Notes: generated from the letters alone by a model not told the origin. Numbered from the stretch's first letter, positions 1 to 7,494 are shown. The stretch: DNA of 64,000 bases from Deltaproteobacteria bacterium (GCA_011526105.1 WYAZ01000128.1:1-64000); one strand, 5' to 3'. Made by a program: numbers and translations.

Positions 1-1
1 C

Positions 2-53
2 GCCTGCGGATCAAACCCGCTGCGCGGGCTGCGACCGACCTCCTGTCGGTCGC
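2..53. repeat. 52-bp direct repeat, copy 1
   Basis: Aligns without gaps to 225-276 with 9 mismatches in 52 positions (about 83% identity). It contains GCGGATCAAA followed by a hairpin with arms GCGACCGAC / GTCGGTCGC and loop CTCCT. The left edge may continue outside the window. Confidence 0.65.
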
Positions 54-224
54 CCGGCACGGACCGCCCTTACGGGCGGCGGAGCTACGCCTTCCGGGCT
101 ACGCTCAGCGATTCCCGCCGGCTCCATACTCTGCTGGGTAGCGGCGAAGTCAATTCGCCTGCCAACCTACGTTCGGCTGCGCCTCACTGCGCGCTTCGCT
201 TGCGGATGCGCTTCGTTCAATCCC

Positions 225-276
225 GCCAGCGGATCAAAACCGCTGCGGGGGTGGCGCTCGACCTCCTGTCGAACGC
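225..276. repeat. 52-bp direct repeat, copy 2
   Basis: Second copy, 223 bp after the first. Its hairpin (254-262 / 268-276) keeps the CTCCT loop while the stem has changed: one C-G pair of copy 1 is a T-A pair here, which is compensatory, and one position is a C.A mismatch. A second stem, CAGCGG...CCGCTG, lies at the left end of the unit. Confidence 0.65.
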
Positions 277-279
277 ACT

Positions 280-537
280 TTAGTGACGCCGGTGGATTGC
301 GTCGCCATCGAGCTGATCGACGAGCCATAGCTGCAGCAGCTCGTCGTGCTGCATGGCCACCTCGCGCCGCTGGTAGGCCTGGTGGAGGGCGATGCGCGCG
401 GACCACGCGGGGCCGAGATCGAGGACGCTTTGCAGGAAGCGGGCTCGGCGGAGGATCGTGTAGCGACGATCCGCCGGAACCCGATGGTGGATCTCGCGGC
501 GATCTGCAGCGGACAGCCTACCCGGCATCGCCTTCAT
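280..537 (-). CDS. small hypothetical protein (85 aa)
   Basis: An 85-residue frame starting at ATG 537 (a second ATG at 528 follows AAGG and could be the true start) and ending in TAA beside the repeat segment. The product is rich in Arg, His and Gln, with a central segment reading RRYTILRRARFLQSVLDLGP that looks like real amphipathic helices rather than shadow translation. No family is recognised and no catalytic motif is visible. It is transcribed away from the E2-like gene. It may belong to the neighbouring repeat element or be an independent orphan gene. Existence is uncertain because random frames are long in this GC-rich DNA. Confidence 0.38.
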   Translation of the reverse strand: MKAMPGRLSAADRREIHHRVPADRRYTILRRARFLQSVLDLGPAWSARIALHQAYQRREVAMQHDELLQLWLVDQLDGDAIHRRH

Positions 538-648
538 TGTCGGGCGACGCTGCCGGGTTGGTCCAGTCCCATTCTGCTCGTGGCCCGCAAAGTCCCGAGG
601 CCAGCGGCCCCGGTTGACTCCCGCCCCGAGCCCGCGCACACAGCCCTC

Positions 649-1434
649 GTGAGCTTGAGACGAAAGCTGGCCATCGCCACCTGGACCGCCCCGAGGGAAG
701 GCAACATCTTCGGTAAGATGACCCTCGATGCGACGAACGCGCTTCGCTACCTCGACGAGGTCCGCGAACGGACCGGCGAGAAGGTGACGATCACCGCGCT
801 CGTGGGGCGTGTGGTGGGTGAAGCGCTGAAGGCCACCCCTTCCCTGAACGGGCGCATCCTCTTTGGTCAGTACGTCCCGCACGCGAACGTCGATGTGTCG
901 TTTCTGGTGTCGCTCGAGGACGGAAACGATCTCGCGAAGGCCAAGGTCAGCGACGTCGACAAGAAAGGGGTCGCCGAGATCAGCAAGGAGCTCACGAAGC
1001 GCGTCTCGGGCCTCCGGGACGGCAAGGACCCCGAGTTCGAGAAGAGCAAAGGGGTGCTGCGCATCTTGCCGGTCTTCCTGCTCAAACCCCTGCTCTTTCT
1101 CACCGGATGGCTCACCGGCGCGCTGGGCATCGGCGCCAAGCCTTTCGGGCTCGAGCGTTTTCCGTTTGGGGCGGCCATCATCACGAACGTGGGGGTCTTC
1201 GGCCTCGACGAGGGCTTCGTGCCGCAAACGCCCTTCGCGCGGGTTCCGCTCTACGTGCTCGTGGGTGCGGTGCGAGACGGCGCTGCGGTCGTGGGCGGCG
1301 AGCTCGTGATCCATCCCCAGGTGACCTTGTGCGCGACGCTCGATCACCGCTTCATCGATGGAGCGCAGATCGGAACACTCGCCAAGGTGGTACGTGAGCG
1401 CTTCGAGAACCCGTGGAGCCTCGAGCCGAGCTGA
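649..1434 (+). CDS. 2-oxoacid dehydrogenase E2-like acyltransferase, catalytic domain only
   Basis: About 261 residues from GTG 649, beginning VSLRRKLAIATW, which resembles the start of the E2 catalytic domain. The CAT-fold active-site motif HRFIDG (HxxxDG) is present near residues 233-238, and ITNVGVFGLDEGF matches the conserved core strand region. There is no lipoyl domain and no peripheral subunit-binding domain, so this is a stand-alone acyltransferase and not a normal dehydrogenase core subunit; its acyl substrate is unknown. The frame stays open back to 346, but that extension does not look like protein. No ribosome-binding site precedes the GTG, and the sequence upstream is shared with the repeat/hypothetical-ORF region, so the 5' end may have been replaced by an insertion. 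Confidence 0.75.
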   Translation: MSLRRKLAIATWTAPREGNIFGKMTLDATNALRYLDEVRERTGEKVTITALVGRVVGEALKATPSLNGRILFGQYVPHANVDVSFLVSLEDGNDLAKAKVSDVDKKGVAEISKELTKRVSGLRDGKDPEFEKSKGVLRILPVFLLKPLLFLTGWLTGALGIGAKPFGLERFPFGAAIITNVGVFGLDEGFVPQTPFARVPLYVLVGAVRDGAAVVGGELVIHPQVTLCATLDHRFIDGAQIGTLAKVVRERFENPWSLEPS

Positions 1435-1457
1435 GGCCCCGACTCGAGTACTAAGCA

Positions 1458-2420
1458 GTGGATCTGAACGCCCCACCGTCACTCCTCGATCGCCTCCTCG
1501 ACCGAAGCGTCTACTTCTCCTTCGATGCCTCCGGCTATCGACGCCACGCCCAGAAGTTCGATCCCGCCGACGACCAGATCCAACTTGAAGATCAAGTGTG
1601 GCTGGTGACCGGGGCCAACTCGGGCATCGGCCGGGCGACCGCGCTTGGTCTGGCCCGTCGCTCGGCAACGGTCGTGCTCGTGTGTCGAGATGAAGCGCGA
1701 GGTTCAGCCGCCCGCGCGGAGATCCAGAGGCTCAGCGGCCATCCGAACGTTCAGCTCGAGATCGCTGATCTCTCGAGCCCCGGCTCCCTGCGTGCGCTCG
1801 CCGAGCGTCTTCCGCATCCCGAGATCAACGGGCTCGTCCACAACGCGGGCGCGCTCTCCGACACGCGCCAGCTCACCCCGGAAGGGAACGAACTCACCTG
1901 GGCCACCCATGTCCTCGGACCGTTCCTGCTCACGAAGCTCCTCTCGCCTCGCCTGAAGGCGGGCGTAGCTTCGCGCCTCATCTTTGTCTCCTCGGGCGGT
2001 ATGTACACGCAGAGAATCGACCTCTCGGACCTCGACTGGAGCCAGCGACCCTTCGACGGAACCGTCGCCTACGCCCACGCGAAACGCGCGCAAGTCATCC
2101 TGACGAAGGAGTGGGCCCAGCGTCTTGCGCCCGCGGTCTCGGTGAGTGCGATGCATCCGGGCTGGGTGGATACACCGGGCGTCGAGAAGGCCCTCCCCCG
2201 CTTCTACCGTTTCACGCGTGGTCGGCTGCGAACACCCGAACAGGGCGCAGACACCGTCGTGTGGCTCGCCGCGGCCCCAAGAGAGCGTATCCCGACCGGG
2301 CGCTTCTGGTTCGATCGCCGCCCGGCGCCCGAACATCTGCTCGAGCGCACCAAGGAGCACCAGGAAGATCGCGACCGTCTGTGGCGTCACTGCGAAGCCG
2401 CGGTCGCGGTGAACGAATGA
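1458..2420 (+). CDS. SDR family NAD(P)-dependent oxidoreductase
   Basis: A 320-residue short-chain dehydrogenase/reductase. The dinucleotide-binding motif TGANSGIG lies at residues 51-58, NAG at 129-131, catalytic Ser around 178-179 and the YxxxK pair as Y205-AHA-K209. A roughly 40-residue N-terminal extension before the Rossmann fold (RSVYFSFDASGYRRH) is typical of the DHRS12-like branch. It probably reduces or oxidises a carbonyl/alcohol on a lipid-like substrate; the substrate cannot be read from sequence. The start is GTG, 23 bases after the E2-like gene, so the two may be co-transcribed. The gene converges with the CarH-like regulator. Confidence 0.85.
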   Translation: MDLNAPPSLLDRLLDRSVYFSFDASGYRRHAQKFDPADDQIQLEDQVWLVTGANSGIGRATALGLARRSATVVLVCRDEARGSAARAEIQRLSGHPNVQLEIADLSSPGSLRALAERLPHPEINGLVHNAGALSDTRQLTPEGNELTWATHVLGPFLLTKLLSPRLKAGVASRLIFVSSGGMYTQRIDLSDLDWSQRPFDGTVAYAHAKRAQVILTKEWAQRLAPAVSVSAMHPGWVDTPGVEKALPRFYRFTRGRLRTPEQGADTVVWLAAAPRERIPTGRFWFDRRPAPEHLLERTKEHQEDRDRLWRHCEAAVAVNE

Positions 2421-2427
2421 CTGCACC

Positions 2428-3357
2428 TCAGCTGGACGCGATGAGCTCTCGGTAGAGCGTGACGAACTCGAAGCCCGGCCCCCACAGCAACAAGCCGGCC
2501 TCCTCGAGATCACGGAGCTCGCGGAGCTCGCTCGCTTCCAGATAGCCCAGGTGAACGCGAGTCTTGCCACGCCACGTCCTCGCGAGCGCCGCGAGTTGGA
2601 CCTTCGCTGCGTCGATGATGTCACGACGGAGGCTCGAGAGGCACACCGCGCGTGCCCCGAGACGCTCCGCGGCGGCCTCGAGTTCATCGAGCGGAAGATC
2701 TCGCCCCAGATAGGCGACCCGATAGCCAGCGCTCGAGAGGTGCAGTGCCAGAACGAACAATCCGAGCTCGTGCTGCTCGCCGGGCAGACAAGCGCAGATG
2801 ACGAGGGGCGCGTTGGGGTTCGTCGTCTGGGCGGCGTGCCAGAGCGGCTGAATCCGCGCAGTGAGGGCAGCCGACACCATGTGCTCACCCGCGACGCTGA
2901 TCTCACCCGTCGCCCAGCCGACTCCGATGGCCGCGGTCGCGGGCTGCACGATCTGGGAGAGCACCGTCTCGACCGAGAACAACGCGAAAGCTCGGTCGAG
3001 GGTACGAGCGAGCAGCGTCCCGTCGAGGCTTCGGGCGGACTCGACGATCGCACCCTCGAGTCCGCGAAGCGTGTCGGGAGGACGAGGGGCCGGTGCGGGT
3101 TTGCTGGCCGCCTCGGGTCGAAGCAAAGACTCCCTGCCCAAAGCGGCGATCTCACCGATGACTCGCCCTTGCTCCATCATCAGAGACACGCGCCTCATCA
3201 CGCGAAGGTCTTCGTCGGTGTAGAGACGATGGCCGCCCTCGGTGGTGGTCGGCCGAAGCAGGCCGTGTCGCCGCTCCCAGGCCCGGAGGATGCTCGGCGA
3301 CAGCCCCGTCAGCTCCGAAAACGTCCTCATCTTGTAACGACCCTGGGAGTGCTCCAC
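2428..3357 (-). CDS. CarH/LitR-type MerR regulator with cobalamin-binding domain
   Basis: A DNA-binding repressor predicted to sense light through adenosylcobalamin. From GTG 3357 it has 309 residues, the usual CarH size. Residues 8-75 form a MerR winged helix (SPSILRAWERRHGLLRP). Residues 95-180 are the helical B12-capping domain with the CarH signature W148-x9-E158-H159. Residues 185-305 are the Rossmann B12 domain with E194-x-H196-x-x-G199, whose His is the expected lower axial ligand. Starts at GTG 3369 or ATG 3330 are possible, but ATG would cut into the first helix, and the frame upstream to 3477 lies before the promoter. It is divergent from the FAS1 gene, and its own promoter is overlapped by 11-bp operator repeats, which implies autorepression. 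Confidence 0.9.
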   Translation of the reverse strand: MEHSQGRYKMRTFSELTGLSPSILRAWERRHGLLRPTTTEGGHRLYTDEDLRVMRRVSLMMEQGRVIGEIAALGRESLLRPEAASKPAPAPRPPDTLRGLEGAIVESARSLDGTLLARTLDRAFALFSVETVLSQIVQPATAAIGVGWATGEISVAGEHMVSAALTARIQPLWHAAQTTNPNAPLVICACLPGEQHELGLFVLALHLSSAGYRVAYLGRDLPLDELEAAAERLGARAVCLSSLRRDIIDAAKVQLAALARTWRGKTRVHLGYLEASELRELRDLEEAGLLLWGPGFEFVTLYRELIASS

Positions 3358-3376
3358 GTCACGGCTCACGAGGTCA

Positions 3377-3398
3377 TGTATAGATTCTGTACCTAATA
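3377..3398 (+). promoter_or_regulatory. CarH-type operator, pair 1
   Basis: Two abutting 11-bp direct repeats, TGTATAGATTC (3377-3387) and TGTACCTAATA (3388-3398). They cover the -10 and spacer of the regulator's own promoter. Known CarH operators consist of 11-bp direct repeats read by successive MerR-type domains of the tetramer. Confidence 0.7.
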
Positions 3399-3405
3399 AC
3401 GTCAA
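3377..3405 (-). promoter_or_regulatory. sigma-70-type promoter of the CarH-like gene
   Basis: Read on the minus strand: -35 TTGACG (3405-3400), a 17-bp spacer, and -10 TATACA (3382-3377). This is near consensus and places transcription start at about 3370, just upstream of the GTG starts at 3369 and 3357. The -10 element and spacer coincide with the first operator pair. Confidence 0.7.
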
Positions 3406-3439
3406 TATTGAGGGCAAATACCCATTTACGAGGCAGGTC

Positions 3440-3461
3440 TGTATAGATATTGTATCGAAAA
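3440..3461 (+). promoter_or_regulatory. CarH-type operator, pair 2
   Basis: Two abutting 11-bp repeats, TGTATAGATAT (3440-3450) and TGTATCGAAAA (3451-3461). The pair starts 63 bp (six helical turns) after pair 1, on the same DNA face and in the same orientation. Confidence 0.7.
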
Positions 3462-3482
3462 AGGAGGGGTGGACCAAACTTC

Positions 3483-3504
3483 TGTACAGTTTATGTATAG
3501 CTCT
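3483..3504 (+). promoter_or_regulatory. CarH-type operator, pair 3
   Basis: Two abutting 11-bp repeats, TGTACAGTTTA (3483-3493) and TGTATAGCTCT (3494-3504), 43 bp (about four turns) after pair 2. It ends 23 bp before the FAS1 start codon, so it should cover the promoter or initial transcribed region of the rightward operon. No convincing -35/-10 for that operon could be assigned. Confidence 0.68.
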
Positions 3505-3527
3505 CGACCGTCCCTTGGAGGAACACC

Positions 3528-5270
3528 ATGATTCGGAATAACCATCTGCTCACCCTGTGTCTGAGCGCGGGGGCGATCTCCCTCGCCGCCTGCGGCGACG
3601 ACACACCTCCCGAAGAGACCACGCCCGGGAACATCGCGCAGGTCGCGGCGCAGGAAGGGTTGAGTTCCTTACTCTCGGCCGCGACGACCGCGGGCCTCGC
3701 CGACGCACTCGGCGGTGAAGAGCCTCTGACGGTCTTCGCCCCGACCAACGCAGCCTTCGAAGCGCTCGGCTCCGCGGCGCCGAGCGACCCCGCACTGCTC
3801 GCGAACGTTCTCCTCAGCCACGTCGTCGCGGGTAAGCTCGACTCAACCGCGGTGACGAGCGGCTCGCCGATCACGAATCTCGCAGGCACCAGGATGACGG
3901 TGGAGACTGCCGGCGGCACGCTCACCATCAGCGGCGCAAAGCTGGGCTCGAGCCTAGATATTCCGGCCTCGAACGGGATCATCCACGTGCTCGAACAGGT
4001 GATTGTACCGCCGACCATCCTCGAGGCCGCCCTGGCCAACCCAGACCTGTCGACCTTGGTCACTGCGGTCGGCGCCTCGTCCTCGGGGCTGCAGAGTGCG
4101 CTCGCGGCGGCCGGGCCCATCACGGTCTTTGCTCCTGTCAACTCGGCCTTCGCCAAGATCCAGCCCTCGGATCTCGAGGCGCTGCTCGCTGACCAGACCG
4201 CCCTCGATACCGTCTTGAGCTACCACGTGGTGGCGGGCCAGGTACTCGCGTCCGATCTCTCGAACGGACAGACCGTCACCACGCTCGCCGGGCAGACCTT
4301 TAGCGTGAGCTCGAGCGCTTCGGGCGCTCGCCTCACCGACGCCATGGGCAACAGCATCAACATCACGCAAACCGACATTCGTCTCTTGAACGGCGCCGTG
4401 CACTTCATCGACTCGGTTCTCCTGCCGGACCTCGAGGAGGAGGTGCCGGGCAACCTGGTCGAGATCGCCTCTGCGGCCGGCAACTTCACGGCCCTCTTGG
4501 GCGCGGCCACGGCGGCGGGTCTGGCGGAGACGCTGGCGACGGGCGGACCTTTCACCGTGTTTGCGCCAAGCGACGCGGCCTTCACCGCCCTCGGGGTGGA
4601 CTTGAGCCCGGTCGATACGGGCGTCATCGCGAACATCCTGCTCCATCACGTCATCGCGGAGAGCCTCGACGCTGCGGCGGTCGTCTCGCGGGAGAGCATC
4701 GGCACCCTGGCCAAGACGAGCCTGGCGGTGAACGCGATGTCGAGCCCGATCACGATCGGCGGAGCGAACCTGAGCACGACACTCGACGTACAGGCGTCCA
4801 ACGGCATCATCCACGTCATGGACCAGGTCATCGTGCCGCCGACGATCGTCGAAGTCGCGGTGGCAACTCCGGCACTCTCGACGCTCGTCGCCGCGGTCGG
4901 CGCGGCCTCGGGTGCGGTCCAGGAGGCCTTGTCCCCGAACACTCTGAGCGGCAACAGCCCCATCACGGTCTTCGCCCCAACCAACGATGCGTTTGCGGCC
5001 TCGGGCATCAACCTCGACGAGGTTGAGCAATCTGCCCTGGACTCGGTACTCGCGCATCACGTCGTGGCCGCCCAGGCGATCTCCTCGTCGCTCGCGGATG
5101 GCCAAGTGGTGCCCACCTTGAATGGCAACCTCACCGTCAACGTCGATGAGGCGGGACGCATCACCTTGACCGACGGCCAGGGCAATCGCGCCAACGTCAT
5201 CGACACGCTCAAAGACATCCGCACCCTCAACGGAGTGGTGCACGTCATCGACGCGGTGCTCCTGCCCTAG
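3528..5270 (+). CDS. lipoprotein with four fasciclin (FAS1) domains
   Basis: A 580-residue exported lipoprotein. The N-terminus is a lipoprotein signal with lipobox LAAC (Cys22), followed by an acidic linker. Four FAS1 repeats follow at about 35-165, 170-305, 310-440 and 445-580; each shows the hallmark pair of an FAPxxxAF box (FAPTNAAF, FAPVNSAF, FAPSDAAF, FAPTNDAF) and a terminal VHFID/IHVxD box. FAS1 domains usually mediate surface adhesion or ligand binding. A clear ribosome-binding site, GGAGG at 3517-3521, fixes the ATG. It is first in a rightward operon with the epimerase fusion and a small lipoprotein, transcribed from the control region carrying the CarH-type operators, so light/B12-dependent expression is inferred. 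Confidence 0.92.
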   Translation: MIRNNHLLTLCLSAGAISLAACGDDTPPEETTPGNIAQVAAQEGLSSLLSAATTAGLADALGGEEPLTVFAPTNAAFEALGSAAPSDPALLANVLLSHVVAGKLDSTAVTSGSPITNLAGTRMTVETAGGTLTISGAKLGSSLDIPASNGIIHVLEQVIVPPTILEAALANPDLSTLVTAVGASSSGLQSALAAAGPITVFAPVNSAFAKIQPSDLEALLADQTALDTVLSYHVVAGQVLASDLSNGQTVTTLAGQTFSVSSSASGARLTDAMGNSINITQTDIRLLNGAVHFIDSVLLPDLEEEVPGNLVEIASAAGNFTALLGAATAAGLAETLATGGPFTVFAPSDAAFTALGVDLSPVDTGVIANILLHHVIAESLDAAAVVSRESIGTLAKTSLAVNAMSSPITIGGANLSTTLDVQASNGIIHVMDQVIVPPTIVEVAVATPALSTLVAAVGAASGAVQEALSPNTLSGNSPITVFAPTNDAFAASGINLDEVEQSALDSVLAHHVVAAQAISSSLADGQVVPTLNGNLTVNVDEAGRITLTDGQGNRANVIDTLKDIRTLNGVVHVIDAVLLP

Positions 5271-5379
5271 ACACGAGAGCGCACGCCACCTTTCCTTGGC
5301 AGCCGCCGGCGGTTCCGGAGCCCCCCCTCCCACGAACCGTCGGCGTCTGCCGGGAACGAGTAAGGGCCTGGAGGTTCTC

Positions 5380-6807
5380 ATGAAGGTTTTCATCACTGGC
5401 GCGACGGGATTTGTTGGACGCATGGTCGTGGCCCGCTTGCTCGGAGAGGGTCACCAGATCGTGGCCTGGTGCCGTAACGCAAGCTCGGCCCGAGGCGCCT
5501 TGGGCGCGGACGTCTCCGTTCAGTCCCCCAAGACCAGCACCCTCGAAGAAGCGCTGGCCGGCTGTGATGCCATCATCAATCTCCAAGGTGAGAACGTCTT
5601 TGGGGGCCGATGGACAAAGGCTCGCAAGCGCCGCATCGAAGAGAGCCGCGTCGACTTCACGCAGGCCCTCGCGAAGGCGCTGCACGCTCTGAAAGGGCCC
5701 GTCCCGCAGGTCCTCATTTCGGCCAGCGCGGTCGGCTACTACGGACACGAGGTGAGTCGCGAGGTCGCGGAGCACGCGCCGCCCGGAGACGATTTTCTGG
5801 CTCGGCTCTGCGTACGCTGGGAGTCCGCCGCGGAGGCGATGCGCGACCTGGGCCTGCGCGTGGTGACTTTGCGCATCGGCGTCGTGCTTGGGCGCGGGGG
5901 CGGGGCGCTAGAGAAGATGCTGCCCGCATTTCGGCTCGGACTCGGGGGCGAGCTTGGCTCGGGCAAGCAAGCGGTCTCCTGGATTCACATGAACGATCTC
6001 GTATCGATCGTCAGCGCCGCGCTCTCGGATGCTCGATACCAGGGCCCGGTGAACGCGACCGCCCCTCACTCAGTCACGAACGCAGAACTCACCCGGGCCT
6101 TGGCCAAGACGCTCGGGCGATCCGCCGGCTTTCGAGCACCTGCGCTGCTCCTCCGCGCGGGGCTGGGAGAAGCTGCTTCGGTGCTCCTGGAGGGTCAGCG
6201 AGTCCGTCCGGCGTTTCTCGAAGCGGTGGGCTTCCCCTTCGAGTTCGAGCAGATCGAACCCACGCTCGAGGACCTGGTTAATGGTGGCGGCGTGGAGTTC
6301 AAGGACGTCAAAGGTAGCCATGCGCGACACGTACTCGAGCAAGAGACGCTCATCGATGCCCCGGTCCAGCACGTCTTCGAGTTCTTCGCGAAGGCTGAGA
6401 ACTTGGGCGCGATGACCCCGCCGGACCTGAGCTTCTCGATACGCAACCCTTCGAGCGTCGCGATGGGTGAGGGAACCCGTCTGGACTACGACATCAAGCT
6501 CGGACAGCTTCCACTTCGCTGGACGTCCGTCATCGAGCGCTGGGCTCCGGGCTCGGGCTTCGCGGACAAGCAGCTCGAGGGTCCCTACGCCTACTGGTAT
6601 CACGAGCACCACTTCGAGCCCGAGGGAGAGCGCACACTCATGCGAGACATCGTCCGGTACCGGCTGCCTTTCGGGCCGCTGGGACGCCTCATCCATCGCC
6701 TCGTGGTTCGCTCGCAGCTGAGGGACATCTTTTCCTACCGCCACCAATACACCGCGCAGCGATTCGCCCAACCCCGAGCAGCGTGCTCACGACCGAACGC
6801 AGCCTGA
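5380..6807 (+). CDS. TIGR01777-type NAD(P)-binding epimerase fused to an SRPBCC domain
   Basis: A 475-residue fusion. Residues 1-300 are an atypical extended SDR of the TIGR01777/YfcH/SDR39U1 family: GATGFVG at 7-13, then SASAVGYYG and the family-typical WIHMNDL segment. Residues 309-455 form an SRPBCC (START/cyclase-like) ligand-binding domain beginning LEQETLIDAPVQHVFEFF. The family's substrate is not established; fusion to a hydrophobic-ligand domain suggests a lipid-like or isoprenoid substrate. GGAGG at 5370-5374 selects ATG 5380. It lies 109 bp after the FAS1 gene and ahead of a small lipoprotein, in the operon facing the CarH-like regulator. TIGR01777 proteins are often found near photolyase/LitR genes, which fits the proposed light control. 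Confidence 0.88.
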   Translation: MKVFITGATGFVGRMVVARLLGEGHQIVAWCRNASSARGALGADVSVQSPKTSTLEEALAGCDAIINLQGENVFGGRWTKARKRRIEESRVDFTQALAKALHALKGPVPQVLISASAVGYYGHEVSREVAEHAPPGDDFLARLCVRWESAAEAMRDLGLRVVTLRIGVVLGRGGGALEKMLPAFRLGLGGELGSGKQAVSWIHMNDLVSIVSAALSDARYQGPVNATAPHSVTNAELTRALAKTLGRSAGFRAPALLLRAGLGEAASVLLEGQRVRPAFLEAVGFPFEFEQIEPTLEDLVNGGGVEFKDVKGSHARHVLEQETLIDAPVQHVFEFFAKAENLGAMTPPDLSFSIRNPSSVAMGEGTRLDYDIKLGQLPLRWTSVIERWAPGSGFADKQLEGPYAYWYHEHHFEPEGERTLMRDIVRYRLPFGPLGRLIHRLVVRSQLRDIFSYRHQYTAQRFAQPRAACSRPNAA

Positions 6808-6818
6808 AGGGGTCTCAT

Positions 6819-7388
6819 ATGATGAAACATCTCGCCCTCGCCCTCGCCGCTCTGCTGGGATCCGCTTGCGGCTCAACCTACGCAGCTCGAGACCCCACGA
6901 CACTCGTGTTCCCCAGCGTGACCGGCACGTCGCTTGCCGGCCAAGAGACGCGGCTGCCGGAGGACCTCGATCGAAAGCCGACGGTGCTCCTCGTGGGTTA
7001 CACGCAGAACGCGCAGTTCGATCTCGATCGCTGGCTCATCGGCCTCCACCAGACGGACACGAGGATCCCGGTCTTCGAAGTGCCTACGATCCCGGGCCTC
7101 CTTCCTGGCCTCTTCGCCGGCCGAATCGACGACGGAATGCGGTCCGGGATCCCGGAGGAGGACTGGGTCTCCGTGATCACCGTCTACGACGACGCCGAGT
7201 TCATCGCGCGTTTCACGGGCAACGAGAACGGCAATAACGGTCGGGTTCTGCTGCTCGACGCGGACGGGCGCGTGGTGTTCTTCCACGATCGCGGCTTCTC
7301 GGTGAGCGCTCTCGCGCGACTCCGCTCGGCCATATCGCAGACGGCGTCCGTTGCAGGGACACGAGACGGACCGATGTCCCCCTTGTAG
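6819..7388 (+). CDS. small lipoprotein with thioredoxin-like segment
   Basis: About 189 residues. The N-terminus MMKHLALALAALLGSAC is a lipoprotein-type signal, although the lipobox (GSAC) is imperfect. The body has a beta-alpha pattern (PTVLLVGYTQNAQFDLDRWL, then VVFFHDRGFS near the end) recalling thioredoxin-fold proteins of the ATP10/peroxiredoxin-like group, but no CxxC or other redox Cys is present, so a thiol reaction is unlikely. AAGGGG at 6807-6812 supports ATG 6819 (ATG 6822 is adjacent); the start lies 11 bp after the epimerase stop, so it is the third gene of the operon. Function is unknown. Confidence 0.72.
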   Translation: MMKHLALALAALLGSACGSTYAARDPTTLVFPSVTGTSLAGQETRLPEDLDRKPTVLLVGYTQNAQFDLDRWLIGLHQTDTRIPVFEVPTIPGLLPGLFAGRIDDGMRSGIPEEDWVSVITVYDDAEFIARFTGNENGNNGRVLLLDADGRVVFFHDRGFSVSALARLRSAISQTASVAGTRDGPMSPL

Positions 7389-7410
7389 GCGTAGGGCGAG
7401 AGGCCTCAAA

Positions 7411-7440
7411 CGTCCGGAATTGTCCGGAATCGTCCGGAGC
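7411..7440. repeat. three tandem 10-bp repeats after the CarH-linked operon
   Basis: CGTCCGGAAT, TGTCCGGAAT and CGTCCGGAGC stand in tandem, each containing the palindrome TCCGGA. They lie 23 bp after the stop of the small lipoprotein and 55 bp before the next gene. They could be a protein-binding site for the downstream gene; no known regulator is matched. Confidence 0.5.
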
Positions 7441-7494
7441 CACACCTCGGCGCCACACGATGGACGCTGAGAGATCGGCCTCGGGGCGGTCGGC

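Larger units (their letters stand above)
1..279. other. hairpin-rich non-coding segment
   Basis: No convincing gene is seen here. The segment is packed with short perfect inverted repeats: arms 31-39/45-53 (9 bp, loop CTCCT), 64-69/74-79 (6 bp, loop TTAC) and 143-148/154-159 (6 bp, loop GTCAA), plus the arms in the second repeat copy at 254-276. The pattern looks like a mobile or regulatory repeat element rather than coding sequence. It ends immediately before the stop codon of the small minus-strand ORF. The element type is not recognised. Confidence 0.55.

Noticed and set aside
1-279. Integron attC sites or a CRISPR array
   Set aside because: Hairpins lack the R/L-box layout of attC, and the two repeats are too diverged and too few for a CRISPR array; no integrase or cas gene is present.
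538-1668. Upstream part of a 462-aa minus-strand frame covering 280-1668
   Set aside because: It lies opposite the E2-like and SDR genes and reads as Arg/Gly-rich shadow translation. Only its last 85 codons (280-537) were kept as a possible gene.
1704-3155. 483-aa minus-strand frame
   Set aside because: Overlaps the SDR gene and runs in another frame of the CarH-like gene; low-complexity Arg/Ser content typical of shadow frames.
3954-5423. 489-aa minus-strand frame opposite the FAS1 gene
   Set aside because: Antisense to four clear FAS1 domains and very Arg/Asp-rich; no domain is visible.
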